DNA of 64,000 nucleotides, from NCBI RefSeq assembly GCF_000170795.1, contig NZ_ABCM01000006.1:62001-126000 (forward strand). The letters run 5' to 3'. A program made the translations under genes and the position numbers. This document shows positions 9,085 through 18,804 of this stretch, in pieces (within the stretch, counting starts at the first letter, position 1; every line of letters starts with the position of its first letter). Below the pieces are notes generated by a model. That model was given only the letters and a program-made list of their open reading frames with translations, had not been told where the DNA came from and ran no database searches. The DNA is from Pedobacter sp. BAL39. GTDB lineage: Bacteria; Bacteroidota; Bacteroidia; Sphingobacteriales; Sphingobacteriaceae.

Positions 9085-11487
9085 ATGTTAGCACAAAATA
9101 CAACGACCCAGGAAACGAAGTGTTACCATTGCGGAGACGACCTTCCCGGTACGCCCTACCGGGTTGCCGACAAACAGTTTTGCTGCCTCGGCTGTCAGGG
9201 TGTATATCAGATTCTTAGTAGCCATAATCTTACTGATTACTATGCTTATAACGATGTACCCGGGCAAACACAGAAACATCAGGCAAAACATTTTGAATAC
9301 CTGGACGAGTCCACGATCACAGCGAAACTAGTGGATTATCAGGATGAAAACATTACAGTCATCACTTTTTACATTCCAGCCATTCATTGCAGTTCTTGTA
9401 TATGGTTGCTGGAACATCTTCATAAGATCAATCCCGCCATTCGCCAGTCGCGCATCGACTTTCTGAAGAAACAGGTGTTGGTGACTTTCAAGAATCGTGA
9501 AATTAGTCTGAGGGAAGTCGTAGAGTTGTTGGCCATTATTGGATACGAGCCACTGATTAGCCTGCAGGACGTAGTGAAGGAGCAAAAAAAAGACCTGTCG
9601 GAACGTAGTCTCATCAGAAAAATTGCTGTAGCAGGATTTTGCTTTGGAAATGTGATGCTGCTTAGTTTTCCTGATTATTTTGGGATTGGCGCCATTGAGC
9701 GCCAGTTCAGTACCTTCTTTGGATGGTTGAATCTGGTTTTTGCACTACCTATGGTATTTTATAGTGGGAAAGGTTACTTCGTTTCCGCCTGGGCGAACCT
9801 GCGCAAAGGGATATTGAACCTTGACTTCCCCCTGGCCCTTGGTATTGCGGTTATGTTTATCCGTTCTGTTTATGAGATCGTTAGTGGCACAGGTGCCGGG
9901 TTCGTGGACACGCTGTGCGGACTGGTATTCTTCCTGCTGATTGGGAAATGGATGCAACACCATACCTATCACCACCTTTCTTTTGAGCGGGACTACCGGT
10001 CCTATTTCCCTGTAGCTGTAACGCTGATCAAAGACGGGGCTGAGAAACCCATTCCTTTAAACGAGCTTGCAATTGGTAACAGGATGCTGATCCGCAGCAA
10101 TGAGATCATTCCTGCAGACGCCATCTTATTGAAAGGCGAGGCTGAGATCGACTTCAGTTTTGTTACCGGCGAGTCCAAACCGGTCAGAAAGGTGCTTGGT
10201 GAGGTAATTTACGCCGGTGGACGGCAACTTGGTGGTGCGCTGGAAATGGAGGTAGTAAAGCCCATCTCCCAAAGTTACCTGACGCAGCTTTGGAACAACG
10301 AAACCTTTAATGGAAAAAAAGACCATATCAGGACTTTCAGCGACATTGCAAGCAGATATTTCAGCATTGTATTACTCGCTGTTGCGGTTGGTGCCGCATT
10401 TTTTTGGATCGGACAGCACAACCAGTCTAAAGCGCTGGCTTCTTTTACTGCGGTATTGATCATTGCGTGTCCCTGTGCACTTGCTCTGAGTTCTCCTTTT
10501 ACGCTTGCGGCTGTACTCAGCATCTTTGACAAGAACAAATTTTACCTTAAGAATACCGCTGTAGTTGAGGAGTTGGCCAGGATTGACACTTATGTGTTTG
10601 ACAAAACTGGCACCATCACCAATCCGGACTCTGCAGATTTCATCTTTGAAGGTGGGATCAGCGACTATGAACGTCAACTTGTGAATGACCTTGCCCGCAA
10701 CTCAGGACACCCCCTAAGCAGGGAACTCGTGACATGGCTGGGCAGACCAACTAAATTTACTGTTGATAAATACAAGGAAAAAGTAGGCCGTGGCATTACA
10801 GGACTCGTGGACGAACGTGAGGTCAGACTGGGTAGCGCTTCATTTTTGGGCATCAGCACATCAGTAAAACCTAAGCAGGGGGCTACTGTACACATTTTGA
10901 TCGACAACGAATACCTGGGTTGTTTCAGCTCCAGACAACAATGGAGAAAGGGATTCAAGGAGCTGATTTTTAAGTTGGGAAAGACAGCAGACCTGCACCT
11001 GTTATCAGGCGATCAGGATCAGGACAAACATATATTGATCCCTTTTTTTCCACGTAGCCAGCAGATGCATTTTAAACAAAGCCCACAAAATAAACTCGAT
11101 TATATCTTTGACTTGCAAGACGCAGGCCGCAAAGTGCTCATGTTTGGCGATGGCCTGAATGACGCAGGCGCATTGAAACAAAGTGACCTGGGTATCGCGG
11201 TTACCGATGACATCAATAACTTCAGTCCGGGCTGCGATGCGATTCTTGACGGAAAGAGCTTTCAGCAGATCCCGAACTTCATACAACAAGCGAAAGATGC
11301 GGTTAAGGTGATCCATATCAGCTTTGCGATTTCTCTCACCTATAACATTGTAGGCTTATATTTTGCAGTACAGGGCATATTGTCTCCACTTATTGCAGCG
11401 ATTCTAATGCCCGTTAGTACAGTAACCGTTATCATTTTCACCAGCGTCGCAGCGAGGTTCTTCGCCCGAAAAAACAAACTGTTATGA
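9085..11487 (+). CDS. ccoI: Cbb3 oxidase-associated copper-transporting P-type ATPase CcoI (FixI)
   Basis: A P1B-type ATPase of 800 residues that supplies copper for cbb3 oxidase assembly. The N-terminus carries the CcoI-specific cysteine knuckle (CYHCGDDLP, then CCLGCQG), followed by a heavy-metal-binding domain with CSSC. Later motifs are the metal-path CPC (IACPCALAL, about residue 460), the phosphorylation motif DKTGT (about 506), the SGHP loop and the hinge GDGLNDAGAL. About eight membrane helices surround these. It overlaps ccoS by 4 bp and is the first gene of the oxidase cluster. It is transcribed away from the HD-PycTM gene. An Fnr-like operator lies upstream. Confidence 0.96.
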   Translation: MLAQNTTTQETKCYHCGDDLPGTPYRVADKQFCCLGCQGVYQILSSHNLTDYYAYNDVPGQTQKHQAKHFEYLDESTITAKLVDYQDENITVITFYIPAIHCSSCIWLLEHLHKINPAIRQSRIDFLKKQVLVTFKNREISLREVVELLAIIGYEPLISLQDVVKEQKKDLSERSLIRKIAVAGFCFGNVMLLSFPDYFGIGAIERQFSTFFGWLNLVFALPMVFYSGKGYFVSAWANLRKGILNLDFPLALGIAVMFIRSVYEIVSGTGAGFVDTLCGLVFFLLIGKWMQHHTYHHLSFERDYRSYFPVAVTLIKDGAEKPIPLNELAIGNRMLIRSNEIIPADAILLKGEAEIDFSFVTGESKPVRKVLGEVIYAGGRQLGGALEMEVVKPISQSYLTQLWNNETFNGKKDHIRTFSDIASRYFSIVLLAVAVGAAFFWIGQHNQSKALASFTAVLIIACPCALALSSPFTLAAVLSIFDKNKFYLKNTAVVEELARIDTYVFDKTGTITNPDSADFIFEGGISDYERQLVNDLARNSGHPLSRELVTWLGRPTKFTVDKYKEKVGRGITGLVDEREVRLGSASFLGISTSVKPKQGATVHILIDNEYLGCFSSRQQWRKGFKELIFKLGKTADLHLLSGDQDQDKHILIPFFPRSQQMHFKQSPQNKLDYIFDLQDAGRKVLMFGDGLNDAGALKQSDLGIAVTDDINNFSPGCDAILDGKSFQQIPNFIQQAKDAVKVIHISFAISLTYNIVGLYFAVQGILSPLIAAILMPVSTVTVIIFTSVAARFFARKNKLL

Positions 11488-11669
11488 ACATATTATATTT
11501 CCTGATCGGCTGCAGTATTCTGCTGGCATTGGTCTTCCTTGCCGCCTTTTTCTGGGCTAGCAAAACAGGGCAACACGAGGATACATACACACCATCGGTC
11601 CGAATCCTATTTGAAGATGATCTTCAGCACAATCGTTCGGAGACAAAAAGTGACCAGGATCATCCTTAA
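11484..11669 (+). CDS. ccoS: Cbb3-type oxidase assembly protein CcoS
   Basis: A 61-residue protein with one N-terminal membrane helix (residues about 3-25). It continues with WASKTGQHEDTYTPSVRIL and an acidic, Asp-rich tail, the pattern of CcoS/FixS. In other bacteria CcoS is needed for cofactor insertion into the oxidase. Its ATG overlaps the ccoI stop in an ATGA arrangement, so translation is coupled. An Fnr-like inverted repeat begins at its stop codon. Confidence 0.92.
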   Translation: MNILYFLIGCSILLALVFLAAFFWASKTGQHEDTYTPSVRILFEDDLQHNRSETKSDQDHP

Positions 11670-11682
11670 TGAGAATTGTCAT
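11669..11682. promoter_or_regulatory. Putative Crp/Fnr-family operator upstream of ccoNO
   Basis: ATGA-GAATTG-TCAT is a second perfect ATGA-N6-TCAT repeat, 61 bp before the ccoNO start. The best -7-like box downstream is TAATTTTA at 11708-11715. That is 32.5 bp from the motif centre, 3 bp more than at the other three sites, so the promoter call here is weaker. Confidence 0.5.
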
Positions 11683-11743
11683 CACTCTGTAAACGCACAG
11701 CCAACTTTAATTTTACACACCATAAACCACTCATTAATTCAAC

Positions 11744-13855
11744 ATGACTGAAAAATTTCATTACGACAACAAGATCGTTAGAAACTTCGCCGTTGCCACC
11801 ATTATCTGGGGTATTGTCGGCATGACGGTCGGATTGCTCGTTGCCATGCAGTTATTCAAACCTGCATTAAACATGGGCAGCCAATACACCACTTTTGGGC
11901 GTATACGACCATTACACACCAACGCTGTAATTTTCGCTTTCGTAGGGAACGCCATCTTTATGGGCGTTTATTACTCACTTCAAAGGCTACTTAAGGCGAG
12001 GATGTTTAGCGATGTGCTGAGCAAGATCCATTTCTGGGGTTGGCAGCTGATCATTGTGGCTACCGCCATCACGTTGCCTCTGGGGCTGACTACTTCTCAT
12101 GAATACGCAGAAATGGAGTGGCCTATAGATATTGCAATTACGTTGATCTGGGTGGTCTTCGGGATCAATATGTTTGGTACAATTATCAAAAGGCGTGAAA
12201 AGCATATGTATGTAGCCATCTGGTTCTACATCGCTACGTTTGTCACGGTTGCAGTACTTCACATTGTAAACTCGATTGAACTTCCTATTTCAGCTTTTAA
12301 AAGCTATTACATTTATGCTGGGGTACAGGATGCGCTGGTGCAATGGTGGTATGGACACAATGCGGTTGCATTTTTCCTGACTACGCCTTACCTGGGGATG
12401 ATGTACTATTTTCTTCCTAAGATGGCCAACAGGCCTGTATACTCCTATAAGCTGAGTATCTTACACTTCTGGTCACTGATTTTTATTTATATCTGGGCAG
12501 GCCCTCACCACCTTTTGTATACCTCATTGCCATCATGGGTGCAGTCACTGAGTGTTGTATTCTCCGTCATGCTGATCGCACCAAGCTGGGGTGGTATGAT
12601 CAATGGTTTATTAACACTTCGCGGCGCATGGGATAAAGTAAGAGAAGACGCGACCCTCAAATTTATGGTCGTAGGACTTACTGCTTATGGTATGGCAACC
12701 TTTGAAGGACCTATGCTAGCCCTAAAACAAATTAATGCCATTGCACACTATACAGACTGGATCGTAGCACACGTACACGTGGGCGCACTGGGGTGGAACG
12801 GATTTTTGACATTCGGTATTCTATACTGGCTGATCCCAAGAATCTATAATACTTCTTTATACTCTAAAAAACTGGCCTCATTCCACTTCTGGATTGGTAC
12901 ACTAGGAATTATCTTTTACGCAGTCCCATTATATTTTGCAGGATTCACACAAGGTTTGATGTGGAAAGAGTTCACAGAAGACGGAATGCTGAGGTATCCA
13001 AACTTCCTTGAAACTGTGTTACAGATTGTGCCGATGTACGTACTTCGTGCCATCGGAGGGGCATTGTATCTGACTGGAGTAATCGTCATGACTTACAACC
13101 TGATCAAAACTGTTCGCAGTGGAAAACTGGTAGCGGATGAGGCAGCTGAAGCACCTGCGCTGGCTAAAAGTTACGTACCACAAGGTGCTGAGAAAAAACT
13201 GCACCGTACGCTGGAGCGCAAACCAATGCTGTTCCTGGTCGTATCATTGATTGTGATCCTAATTGGCGGAATGGTAGAGATGATGCCGACTTTCACCATC
13301 AAGTCAAATATCCCGACGATTGCCACAGTTAAACCTTATACGCCACTTGAGCTTCAAGGACGTGACCTTTACATCCGTGAAGGTTGTGTGAGCTGTCACT
13401 CCCAGATGGTGAGACCTTTCCGTTCGGAAACTGAGCGTTATGGAGAATACAGCAAGGCTGGCGAATTTGTATATGACCACCCGTTCCTTTGGGGATCAAA
13501 ACGTACAGGTCCGGATTTGCACCGTGAGGGAGGAAAATACAGCAATGCATGGCACTATAACCACTTGCTGGATCCTCAGACCATGTCGCCTGGAAGTATT
13601 ATGCCTCCTTACGAATGGCTGGTTACCCAAACCCTGGATACGACAACCACCCGCAGTAAGATCAATGCAATGCGCAGCCTGGGTGTTCCTTATGAAGAGG
13701 GATATGAAAACTACGCAAATGCGGACCTCGATGTACAAGCAAAAGAGATTGCTACTGACCTTGAGAAAAACAAAGTTAAAGTAAAAAGCGACAAAGAGAT
13801 CGTCGCAATTGTAGCCTACCTGCAACGCCTTGGAATGGACATTAAAGCAAAGTAA
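11744..13855 (+). CDS. ccoNO: Fused cbb3-type cytochrome c oxidase subunits I and II (CcoN-CcoO)
   Basis: The protein has 703 residues. Residues 1-480 form the CcoN heme-copper oxidase subunit with about 12 membrane helices. These include the histidines of WYGHNAVAFF, GPHHLLYTSLP and DWIVAHVHVGALGW, which ligate the hemes and CuB. After a linker and a new membrane helix (about 490-520) comes a CcoO module with heme c motif CVSCH near residue 547 and the family's SQMVRPFRSE. The fusion is usual in Bacteroidota, whereas Proteobacteria keep two genes. It is the catalytic core of the high-affinity, low-oxygen terminal oxidase. ccoQ follows after 20 bp. Confidence 0.97.
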   Translation: MTEKFHYDNKIVRNFAVATIIWGIVGMTVGLLVAMQLFKPALNMGSQYTTFGRIRPLHTNAVIFAFVGNAIFMGVYYSLQRLLKARMFSDVLSKIHFWGWQLIIVATAITLPLGLTTSHEYAEMEWPIDIAITLIWVVFGINMFGTIIKRREKHMYVAIWFYIATFVTVAVLHIVNSIELPISAFKSYYIYAGVQDALVQWWYGHNAVAFFLTTPYLGMMYYFLPKMANRPVYSYKLSILHFWSLIFIYIWAGPHHLLYTSLPSWVQSLSVVFSVMLIAPSWGGMINGLLTLRGAWDKVREDATLKFMVVGLTAYGMATFEGPMLALKQINAIAHYTDWIVAHVHVGALGWNGFLTFGILYWLIPRIYNTSLYSKKLASFHFWIGTLGIIFYAVPLYFAGFTQGLMWKEFTEDGMLRYPNFLETVLQIVPMYVLRAIGGALYLTGVIVMTYNLIKTVRSGKLVADEAAEAPALAKSYVPQGAEKKLHRTLERKPMLFLVVSLIVILIGGMVEMMPTFTIKSNIPTIATVKPYTPLELQGRDLYIREGCVSCHSQMVRPFRSETERYGEYSKAGEFVYDHPFLWGSKRTGPDLHREGGKYSNAWHYNHLLDPQTMSPGSIMPPYEWLVTQTLDTTTTRSKINAMRSLGVPYEEGYENYANADLDVQAKEIATDLEKNKVKVKSDKEIVAIVAYLQRLGMDIKAK

Positions 13856-13875
13856 AACATTAAATCAGACACACC

Positions 13876-14043
13876 ATGTTTAAGCAATTTTTAGATCAGG
13901 TAGATGGAAGTCAGGGATACCTCATCACTTCCCTGGCCATCTTCCTACTGTTCTTTTTTGCGGTTGGCATTCTTTTGCTCACCATGAAGAAAGAAGAAGT
14001 TAAATATATGAGCGAGTTACCTTTAAATGACGAGCAACTATGA
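13876..14043 (+). CDS. Small membrane subunit, CcoQ-like
   Basis: A 55-residue open frame with one membrane helix (about 15-36) and a charged C-terminus (MKKEEVKYMSELPLNDEQL). It sits exactly where ccoQ lies in other cbb3 clusters, 20 bp after ccoNO, and its stop overlaps the ccoP ATG (ATGA). Position and topology, not strong sequence identity, support the call. Confidence 0.75.
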   Translation: MFKQFLDQVDGSQGYLITSLAIFLLFFFAVGILLLTMKKEEVKYMSELPLNDEQL

Positions 14044-14837
14044 CGGATATCTTAATTTGGGCTCTGCTGTTTGTAGCCATCAGTATCCTCGTTGTTTCCG
14101 CACTGGTATTAAAAGTTGTTAAGATTCTTGTGAAGGAAACCCTCAGCCCCTCTCCTTTTGCCACAGAGGAAGAGAAAGAGTATTTCCGCCAGCAGGAAGC
14201 AGCTAAGGCAGAAGCAAAAAAGAATGAGCAGACATTATGGAATAAGGTCCTTGGTCTGAAGCCAATTTCAGCAGAGAAAGACCTCATGATGGACCATAAG
14301 TTTGATGACATCGCAGAGCTGGATAACCCCACTCCTGCCTGGTTTATGTTCCTGTTTTACGGAACCATCATCTTTGCCATTGGTTACCTGCTCAACTACC
14401 ATGTTTTCGGATACGGTAAACTGCAGGAAGACGAATACGTGGTAGAACTCCAGGAAGCGGAAAACAATAGAATTGCATTTCTACAGAAACCAGGAAATGC
14501 AGCTGCTCAAATCAACGAAAATAATATTGAGCAGTCTACAGATAAAGAAGCCATCATGAAGGGTGCCGCACTTTTCAAAACGGTTTGCACACCCTGTCAT
14601 GGTGAGCATGCAGAAGGTATTGTGGGCCCTAACCTGACTGACGAATACTGGCTGCATGGCGGAACAGTAAAAGATATCTTTAAGACCATCAAATACGGTG
14701 TACCTGATAAGGGAATGGTTGCCTGGGAGAAATCCATGAATGCCAAACAAATCTCAGACATCACCAATTATGTGCTCTCCTTAAAAGGAAGCAACCCTCC
14801 TGGGGGGAAAGAGCCACAGGGCAAAAAACAAGAATAA
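14040..14837 (+). CDS. ccoP: Cbb3-type cytochrome c oxidase subunit III (CcoP), mono-heme form
   Basis: A 265-residue membrane-anchored cytochrome c. It has an N-terminal helix (about 3-25), a second helix near 100-122 after the conserved NPTPAWFMFLFYGT, and a periplasmic domain with one heme motif CTPCH near residue 183. A distal Met is likely in the GVPDKGMVAWE segment. Proteobacterial CcoP has two CxxCH motifs, while only one is visible here. Electrons from this subunit pass to CcoO and then to the CcoN active site. The stop overlaps the ccoG start by one base. Confidence 0.95.
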   Translation: MTDILIWALLFVAISILVVSALVLKVVKILVKETLSPSPFATEEEKEYFRQQEAAKAEAKKNEQTLWNKVLGLKPISAEKDLMMDHKFDDIAELDNPTPAWFMFLFYGTIIFAIGYLLNYHVFGYGKLQEDEYVVELQEAENNRIAFLQKPGNAAAQINENNIEQSTDKEAIMKGAALFKTVCTPCHGEHAEGIVGPNLTDEYWLHGGTVKDIFKTIKYGVPDKGMVAWEKSMNAKQISDITNYVLSLKGSNPPGGKEPQGKKQE

Positions 14838-16231
14838 TGTCACAAAGTCCAATACACTTCAGGGACCAATTGTCTACCCTCACTGACGATGGCAAACGTC
14901 GTCAGTGGCTTTATCCAAAAGTGATCAAAGGGAAGCTTTTTAAAAACAGGTCAGCACTGAGTTATTTACTTCTGGGCCTGCTTTTCGCAGCCCCATTCCT
15001 ACACATTAACGGAGAACAGCTTGTTCTCCTTAATGTCTTAGAGCGCAAATTCGTATTCTTTGGCATCATCTTCTGGCCTCAGGATTTTTACCTTTTTGTC
15101 CTTGCACTTTTAAGCCTCCTCGTATTTATTGTACTGTTTACAGTAGTCTTCGGCCGCGTATTCTGCGGATGGATATGTCCTCAGACGATCTTCATGGAAA
15201 TGGTTTTCCGTAAAATAGAAATCTGGATAGAGGGTGGTCCATCACAGCGTAAAAAACTTGATACAGCTCCGCTGACTGCCGGAAAAGTATTTAAGAAAAC
15301 ATTGAAACATGGTCTCTTCCTGTGCATATCATTTTTGATAGCGAATATTTTCCTTGCCTATATCATCAGTGCGACAACACTGATTACCATCATAACTGAG
15401 CCGATTTCCATGCACCTTTCAGGCTTCATCTCCATCTGTGTATTTACAATTGTCTTTTACCTGGTATTTTCCCATATGCGAGAGCTGGTATGCACTGTTG
15501 TTTGTCCGTACGGAAGGCTTCAGGGCGTTTTACTAGACAACCAGAGTATCATTGTGGCTTACGATTATGAGCGAGGTGAACCTCGCGAAAAACGCGTTAA
15601 GGGAGCACAAAACATCGCTGGAGATTGCATCGACTGTAAGTTATGTGTTGATGTATGTCCTACAGGGATTGACATCCGCAATGGGACACAAATGGAATGT
15701 GTAAACTGCACCGCCTGCATCGATGCCTGCGATATGGTAATGGAAAAGATCCAGCGTCCGGTACGATTGATCGGATTCAAATCCGAAGATGAGATCAAAT
15801 ACAAAAAATCGTTTTTCATCAATAAAAGAATCTACGCGTATTCAGCAGTTTTGGTCATTCTGCTCAGCGTGCTCAGCTACCTCATGGTGTCCAGATCGGC
15901 AGTCAAGACGACCATTCTGCGCGCCGGCGGCACGCTTTATCAAATGAGAGATAAAGACCAGACAGTAAGTAACCTTTACAATGCGGAGCTGATCAACAAA
16001 ACTAACCACGCACTCAAGTTCAACATTGTTCCTGACGACCGGAACCTGAAAATACAATACATACAACACCAGGACTCCATCGGCTACGGTGGAGTGGCAA
16101 AAATCACTTTTTTCATTATCATGCCTCAGAGGGACGTCAAGGCATATAAAACACTGTTGACCTTCAGGCTTGTAAGCGATGGAAAAACCATAGATACTTT
16201 TGAAACTACATTTATAGCACCTGCAAATTGA
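14837..16231 (+). CDS. ccoG: Cbb3 oxidase accessory iron-sulfur protein CcoG (FixG/RdxA)
   Basis: A 464-residue polyferredoxin-like membrane protein. Several membrane helices carry CGWICPQTIFMEM and CTVVCPYGRLQ. They are followed by two 4Fe-4S ferredoxin motifs (CIDCKLCVDVCP and CVNCTACIDACD). Another helix (about 335-352) and a C-terminal immunoglobulin-like periplasmic domain complete the CcoG architecture. In other species CcoG reduces Cu(II) for delivery to the CuB site. Translation is coupled to ccoP by a one-base overlap, and ccoH starts 7 bp downstream. Confidence 0.96.
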   Translation: MSQSPIHFRDQLSTLTDDGKRRQWLYPKVIKGKLFKNRSALSYLLLGLLFAAPFLHINGEQLVLLNVLERKFVFFGIIFWPQDFYLFVLALLSLLVFIVLFTVVFGRVFCGWICPQTIFMEMVFRKIEIWIEGGPSQRKKLDTAPLTAGKVFKKTLKHGLFLCISFLIANIFLAYIISATTLITIITEPISMHLSGFISICVFTIVFYLVFSHMRELVCTVVCPYGRLQGVLLDNQSIIVAYDYERGEPREKRVKGAQNIAGDCIDCKLCVDVCPTGIDIRNGTQMECVNCTACIDACDMVMEKIQRPVRLIGFKSEDEIKYKKSFFINKRIYAYSAVLVILLSVLSYLMVSRSAVKTTILRAGGTLYQMRDKDQTVSNLYNAELINKTNHALKFNIVPDDRNLKIQYIQHQDSIGYGGVAKITFFIIMPQRDVKAYKTLLTFRLVSDGKTIDTFETTFIAPAN

Positions 16232-16238
16232 TAAAAAC

Positions 16239-16661
16239 ATGAATTGGGGAACAAAATTAATGATTGGAATGGCCATTTTTATGGTCTTTATTGTCACGCT
16301 GGTATTCGTAATGTTCAGCAGCAAGACGGACGCATTGATAGATAACGATTACTATCAGAAAGGCCTGCAGTATGACACCACTTACGCTCAAAAGGAGCAG
16401 GTAAATACGGATACTGCTACACCGGAAATACGCATCGCTCAAGGTGTGATGATTATTATTTTCAAATCACCTGCACATGGCACCTTAAAAATGATCCGCA
16501 ATGCAGATAAAAAGATGGATAGATTGGTCACCATAAATACAGGAACAGAACTCCTGACCAGTATCCCACTTTCCGGAATCGCCAAAGGACAGTGGAGAAT
16601 CCAACTGTCCTGGATCAGCAATGGCAAAAGTTATTTATACGAGAAAGAAATCATTTACTAA
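16239..16661 (+). CDS. ccoH: FixH/CcoH family protein
   Basis: A 140-residue protein with an N-terminal membrane helix (about 6-27) followed by the family motif DALIDNDYYQKGLQYD and a small beta-rich periplasmic domain ending in GQWRIQLSWISNGKSYLYEK. CcoH/FixH stabilises the assembling cbb3 complex. The stop codon overlaps the ATG of the next gene (TAATG), which supports an operon. Confidence 0.9.
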   Translation: MNWGTKLMIGMAIFMVFIVTLVFVMFSSKTDALIDNDYYQKGLQYDTTYAQKEQVNTDTATPEIRIAQGVMIIIFKSPAHGTLKMIRNADKKMDRLVTINTGTELLTSIPLSGIAKGQWRIQLSWISNGKSYLYEKEIIY

Positions 16662-17347
16662 TGGACACTAACAGACTTGCTTTTATGATTGGGTTGCTGG
16701 GTAGCATACACTGTATAGGCATGTGTGGGCCGCTGGCATTTGCCGTTCCTTCAGTTAAAGAAGGAGGTCTCTTCCTGATATGGGACAAACTACTTTATCA
16801 ATTTGGAAGAATCATCTCCTACTGTATGCTGGGATTGATCATCGGCCTGATAGGCCGCCAGATTTGGGTAGCAGGTTTTCAACAAGGGCTCAGCATTCTG
16901 AGCGGGGCTTTAATTTTAGTAGCAGCCTGCTCAAGGATCTTTAAGTTTAAGGCTTGGGCTGGTCATTCCTCAGGTCTTCTGAAGCCCTTCTATATGCTGT
17001 TCAATACCGCTTTTAAGCACCACGCCAATCACCTGATTATCGGTATGATTAACGGCCTTCTTCCTTGTGGTTTTGTCTATCTGGCCATGGCCGGAGCAGT
17101 AAATACAGGCGCTATAAACAGTGCTATAACCTATATGTTCTGGTTTGGACTTGGTACTTTGCCACTTATGTTTATCGCTACTATAGGAATAGGTTTTACT
17201 GGTGTGGTATTTAGAAGAAAAATCAACCGCGTCATTCCATTTATGATGATATTTTTAGGAATTTGGTTTATTTTCAAAGGACTGGAGCTAAATATCCCCT
17301 ATCTAAGTCCCGCAAGAATGGAAGCCGGTGTTACTGACTGCAGATAA
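16661..17347 (+). CDS. Sulfite exporter TauE/SafE family protein of the cbb3 cluster
   Basis: A 228-residue, six-helix membrane protein with the signature GSIHCIGMCGPLA near residue 14 and a second half-repeat motif INGLLPCGFVYLA. I chose the ATG at 16661 because it overlaps the ccoH stop (TAATG) and begins directly before the first helix. An upstream in-frame ATG inside ccoH is less likely. This TauE/SafE subgroup is regularly the last gene of cbb3 oxidase clusters. A role in metal (copper) handling or oxidase maturation is assumed from context only. A strong terminator follows within 5 bp. Confidence 0.88.
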   Translation: MDTNRLAFMIGLLGSIHCIGMCGPLAFAVPSVKEGGLFLIWDKLLYQFGRIISYCMLGLIIGLIGRQIWVAGFQQGLSILSGALILVAACSRIFKFKAWAGHSSGLLKPFYMLFNTAFKHHANHLIIGMINGLLPCGFVYLAMAGAVNTGAINSAITYMFWFGLGTLPLMFIATIGIGFTGVVFRRKINRVIPFMMIFLGIWFIFKGLELNIPYLSPARMEAGVTDCR

Positions 17348-17351
17348 AAGC

Positions 17352-17379
17352 AAAAGCCGTCCCTTCCGGACGGCTTTTT
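17352..17379. terminator. Bidirectional intrinsic terminator after the cco cluster
   Basis: A perfect 10-bp stem, AAAGCCGTCC and GGACGGCTTT, with a 5-nt loop is followed by T residues and preceded by A residues. It separates the convergent cco cluster and hemN. Confidence 0.9.
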
Positions 17380-17421
17380 GCAGCACATACACTCCTATAT
17401 AAAAACAGGGCTTGGGAAACC

Positions 17422-18804
17422 CTATCCTGTAAGGCTAAATAATTGTGTGGTAGGCTCATTAGCCCACAAACGGGCATCGAATGCCATACACACATTGCGG
17501 AGGAAACGTTTGCCAAAAGGGGTTACTTTCACATCCTGGTCGCTGAGCATCACTAGTCCATCCTGTGCCAGCCACCTTAACCGATTGGTAGTATCTGTGA
17601 GGGAGGCACATTGTTCTTCGGGCAAATGCCACGAAGTATGTCCTTTACACATCAGGTTCAGGATATGTCGTCTGATGATTGCATCCTCTTCGTCGAGCAA
17701 ATGTCCTTTGAATACTGGAAATTGCCCATTTTCAATCACGCTGATATAATCTTCCACCTTTTTCACATTTTGTGCAAAGGCATTCCAGGTGTCACTGATA
17801 GACGATACCCCAAGTCCTACCATCAGTTTACTGTACTGATGTGTATAGCCCATAAAATTCCTGTGGAGGTAACCTTTTCTTTCCGCAGTATATAAAGAGT
17901 CGTTGGTCAACGTAAAATGATCCATCCCAATATCTACATAACCACCGGTTCTCAGCATTTTACGGCCCAATTCATAAAGCTCCTGTTTAAGATCTGCGGA
18001 CGGCAGGTCCGCTTCTGTATATCTTCGCTGTCCTGCCCTGACCCATGGTACATGGGCATAGCTGTAGAATGCAATTCGATCTGGACTTAACTTTAAGACA
18101 GCCTCAATGGTATCTGAAAGCCCATGCAGATTTTGGTGTGGCAGTCCATAGATCAAGTCGTAGTTGATAGATGTGTATCCAATTTCCCTGGCTTTGAGTG
18201 TCACATCTCTGACTTCCTGATAACTCTGTATTCTGTTGATGATGAGTTGGACATGCGGATCAAAATCCTGAATCCCTAGGCTTAGCCTTCTGAAGCCAAG
18301 TTTCCTGAGGGCGATGAGGTGGGCTGAAGTTGTATTTCCGGGATGTGCTTCAAAGCTAAACTCCGCATCTTCGTGAAGATCGGCAAAGTCAAGAATGCCA
18401 TCGATAAGCAATTGAAGGTGCTCAGGACTGAAAAAAGTTGGTGTGCCTCCACCCAGATGCATTTCTTTAATCTTTGGCCTGGCATCAAATAACTGAAGGT
18501 ACATTTGCCATTCTTTCAATACCGCTTCTATATATGGGCGTTCTACACCGTGATTTTTAGTAATCCTGGTATTGCAACCGCAATAAGTACAAAGGCTCTC
18601 ACAAAAAGGCAGATGAATATATACACTGATGCCGTCTGAATCATTACTATCGTTGAACGAACGCGATACGGCTTCAGTCCACTTTTCGGTACTAAATCCA
18701 ACTGTATCCCAGTAGGGAACAGTTGGATAGCTCGTGTAGCGGGGGGCAGCTACAAGATATTTTGATATTATTTTGTTTGTATCAACCAGCATGAGGCTTC
18801 GCAT
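17422..18804 (-). CDS. hemN: Oxygen-independent coproporphyrinogen III oxidase
   Basis: This radical SAM enzyme converts coproporphyrinogen III to protoporphyrinogen IX without oxygen in heme synthesis. The radical SAM cluster motif is CESLCTYCGC near residue 65, after VYIHLPF. The family features APRYTSYPTVPYW at the N-terminus and LGGGTPTFFSPEHL are present. I chose the ATG at 18804 (460 residues) because it overlaps the stop of the upstream LDH-like gene (TAATG). A second ATG at 18792 also fits, and the longer frame up to 18855 would overlap that gene. The pair shares a promoter with a putative Fnr-like operator, which fits low-oxygen heme synthesis. Confidence 0.95.
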   Translation of the reverse strand: MRSLMLVDTNKIISKYLVAAPRYTSYPTVPYWDTVGFSTEKWTEAVSRSFNDSNDSDGISVYIHLPFCESLCTYCGCNTRITKNHGVERPYIEAVLKEWQMYLQLFDARPKIKEMHLGGGTPTFFSPEHLQLLIDGILDFADLHEDAEFSFEAHPGNTTSAHLIALRKLGFRRLSLGIQDFDPHVQLIINRIQSYQEVRDVTLKAREIGYTSINYDLIYGLPHQNLHGLSDTIEAVLKLSPDRIAFYSYAHVPWVRAGQRRYTEADLPSADLKQELYELGRKMLRTGGYVDIGMDHFTLTNDSLYTAERKGYLHRNFMGYTHQYSKLMVGLGVSSISDTWNAFAQNVKKVEDYISVIENGQFPVFKGHLLDEEDAIIRRHILNLMCKGHTSWHLPEEQCASLTDTTNRLRWLAQDGLVMLSDQDVKVTPFGKRFLRNVCMAFDARLWANEPTTQLFSLTG

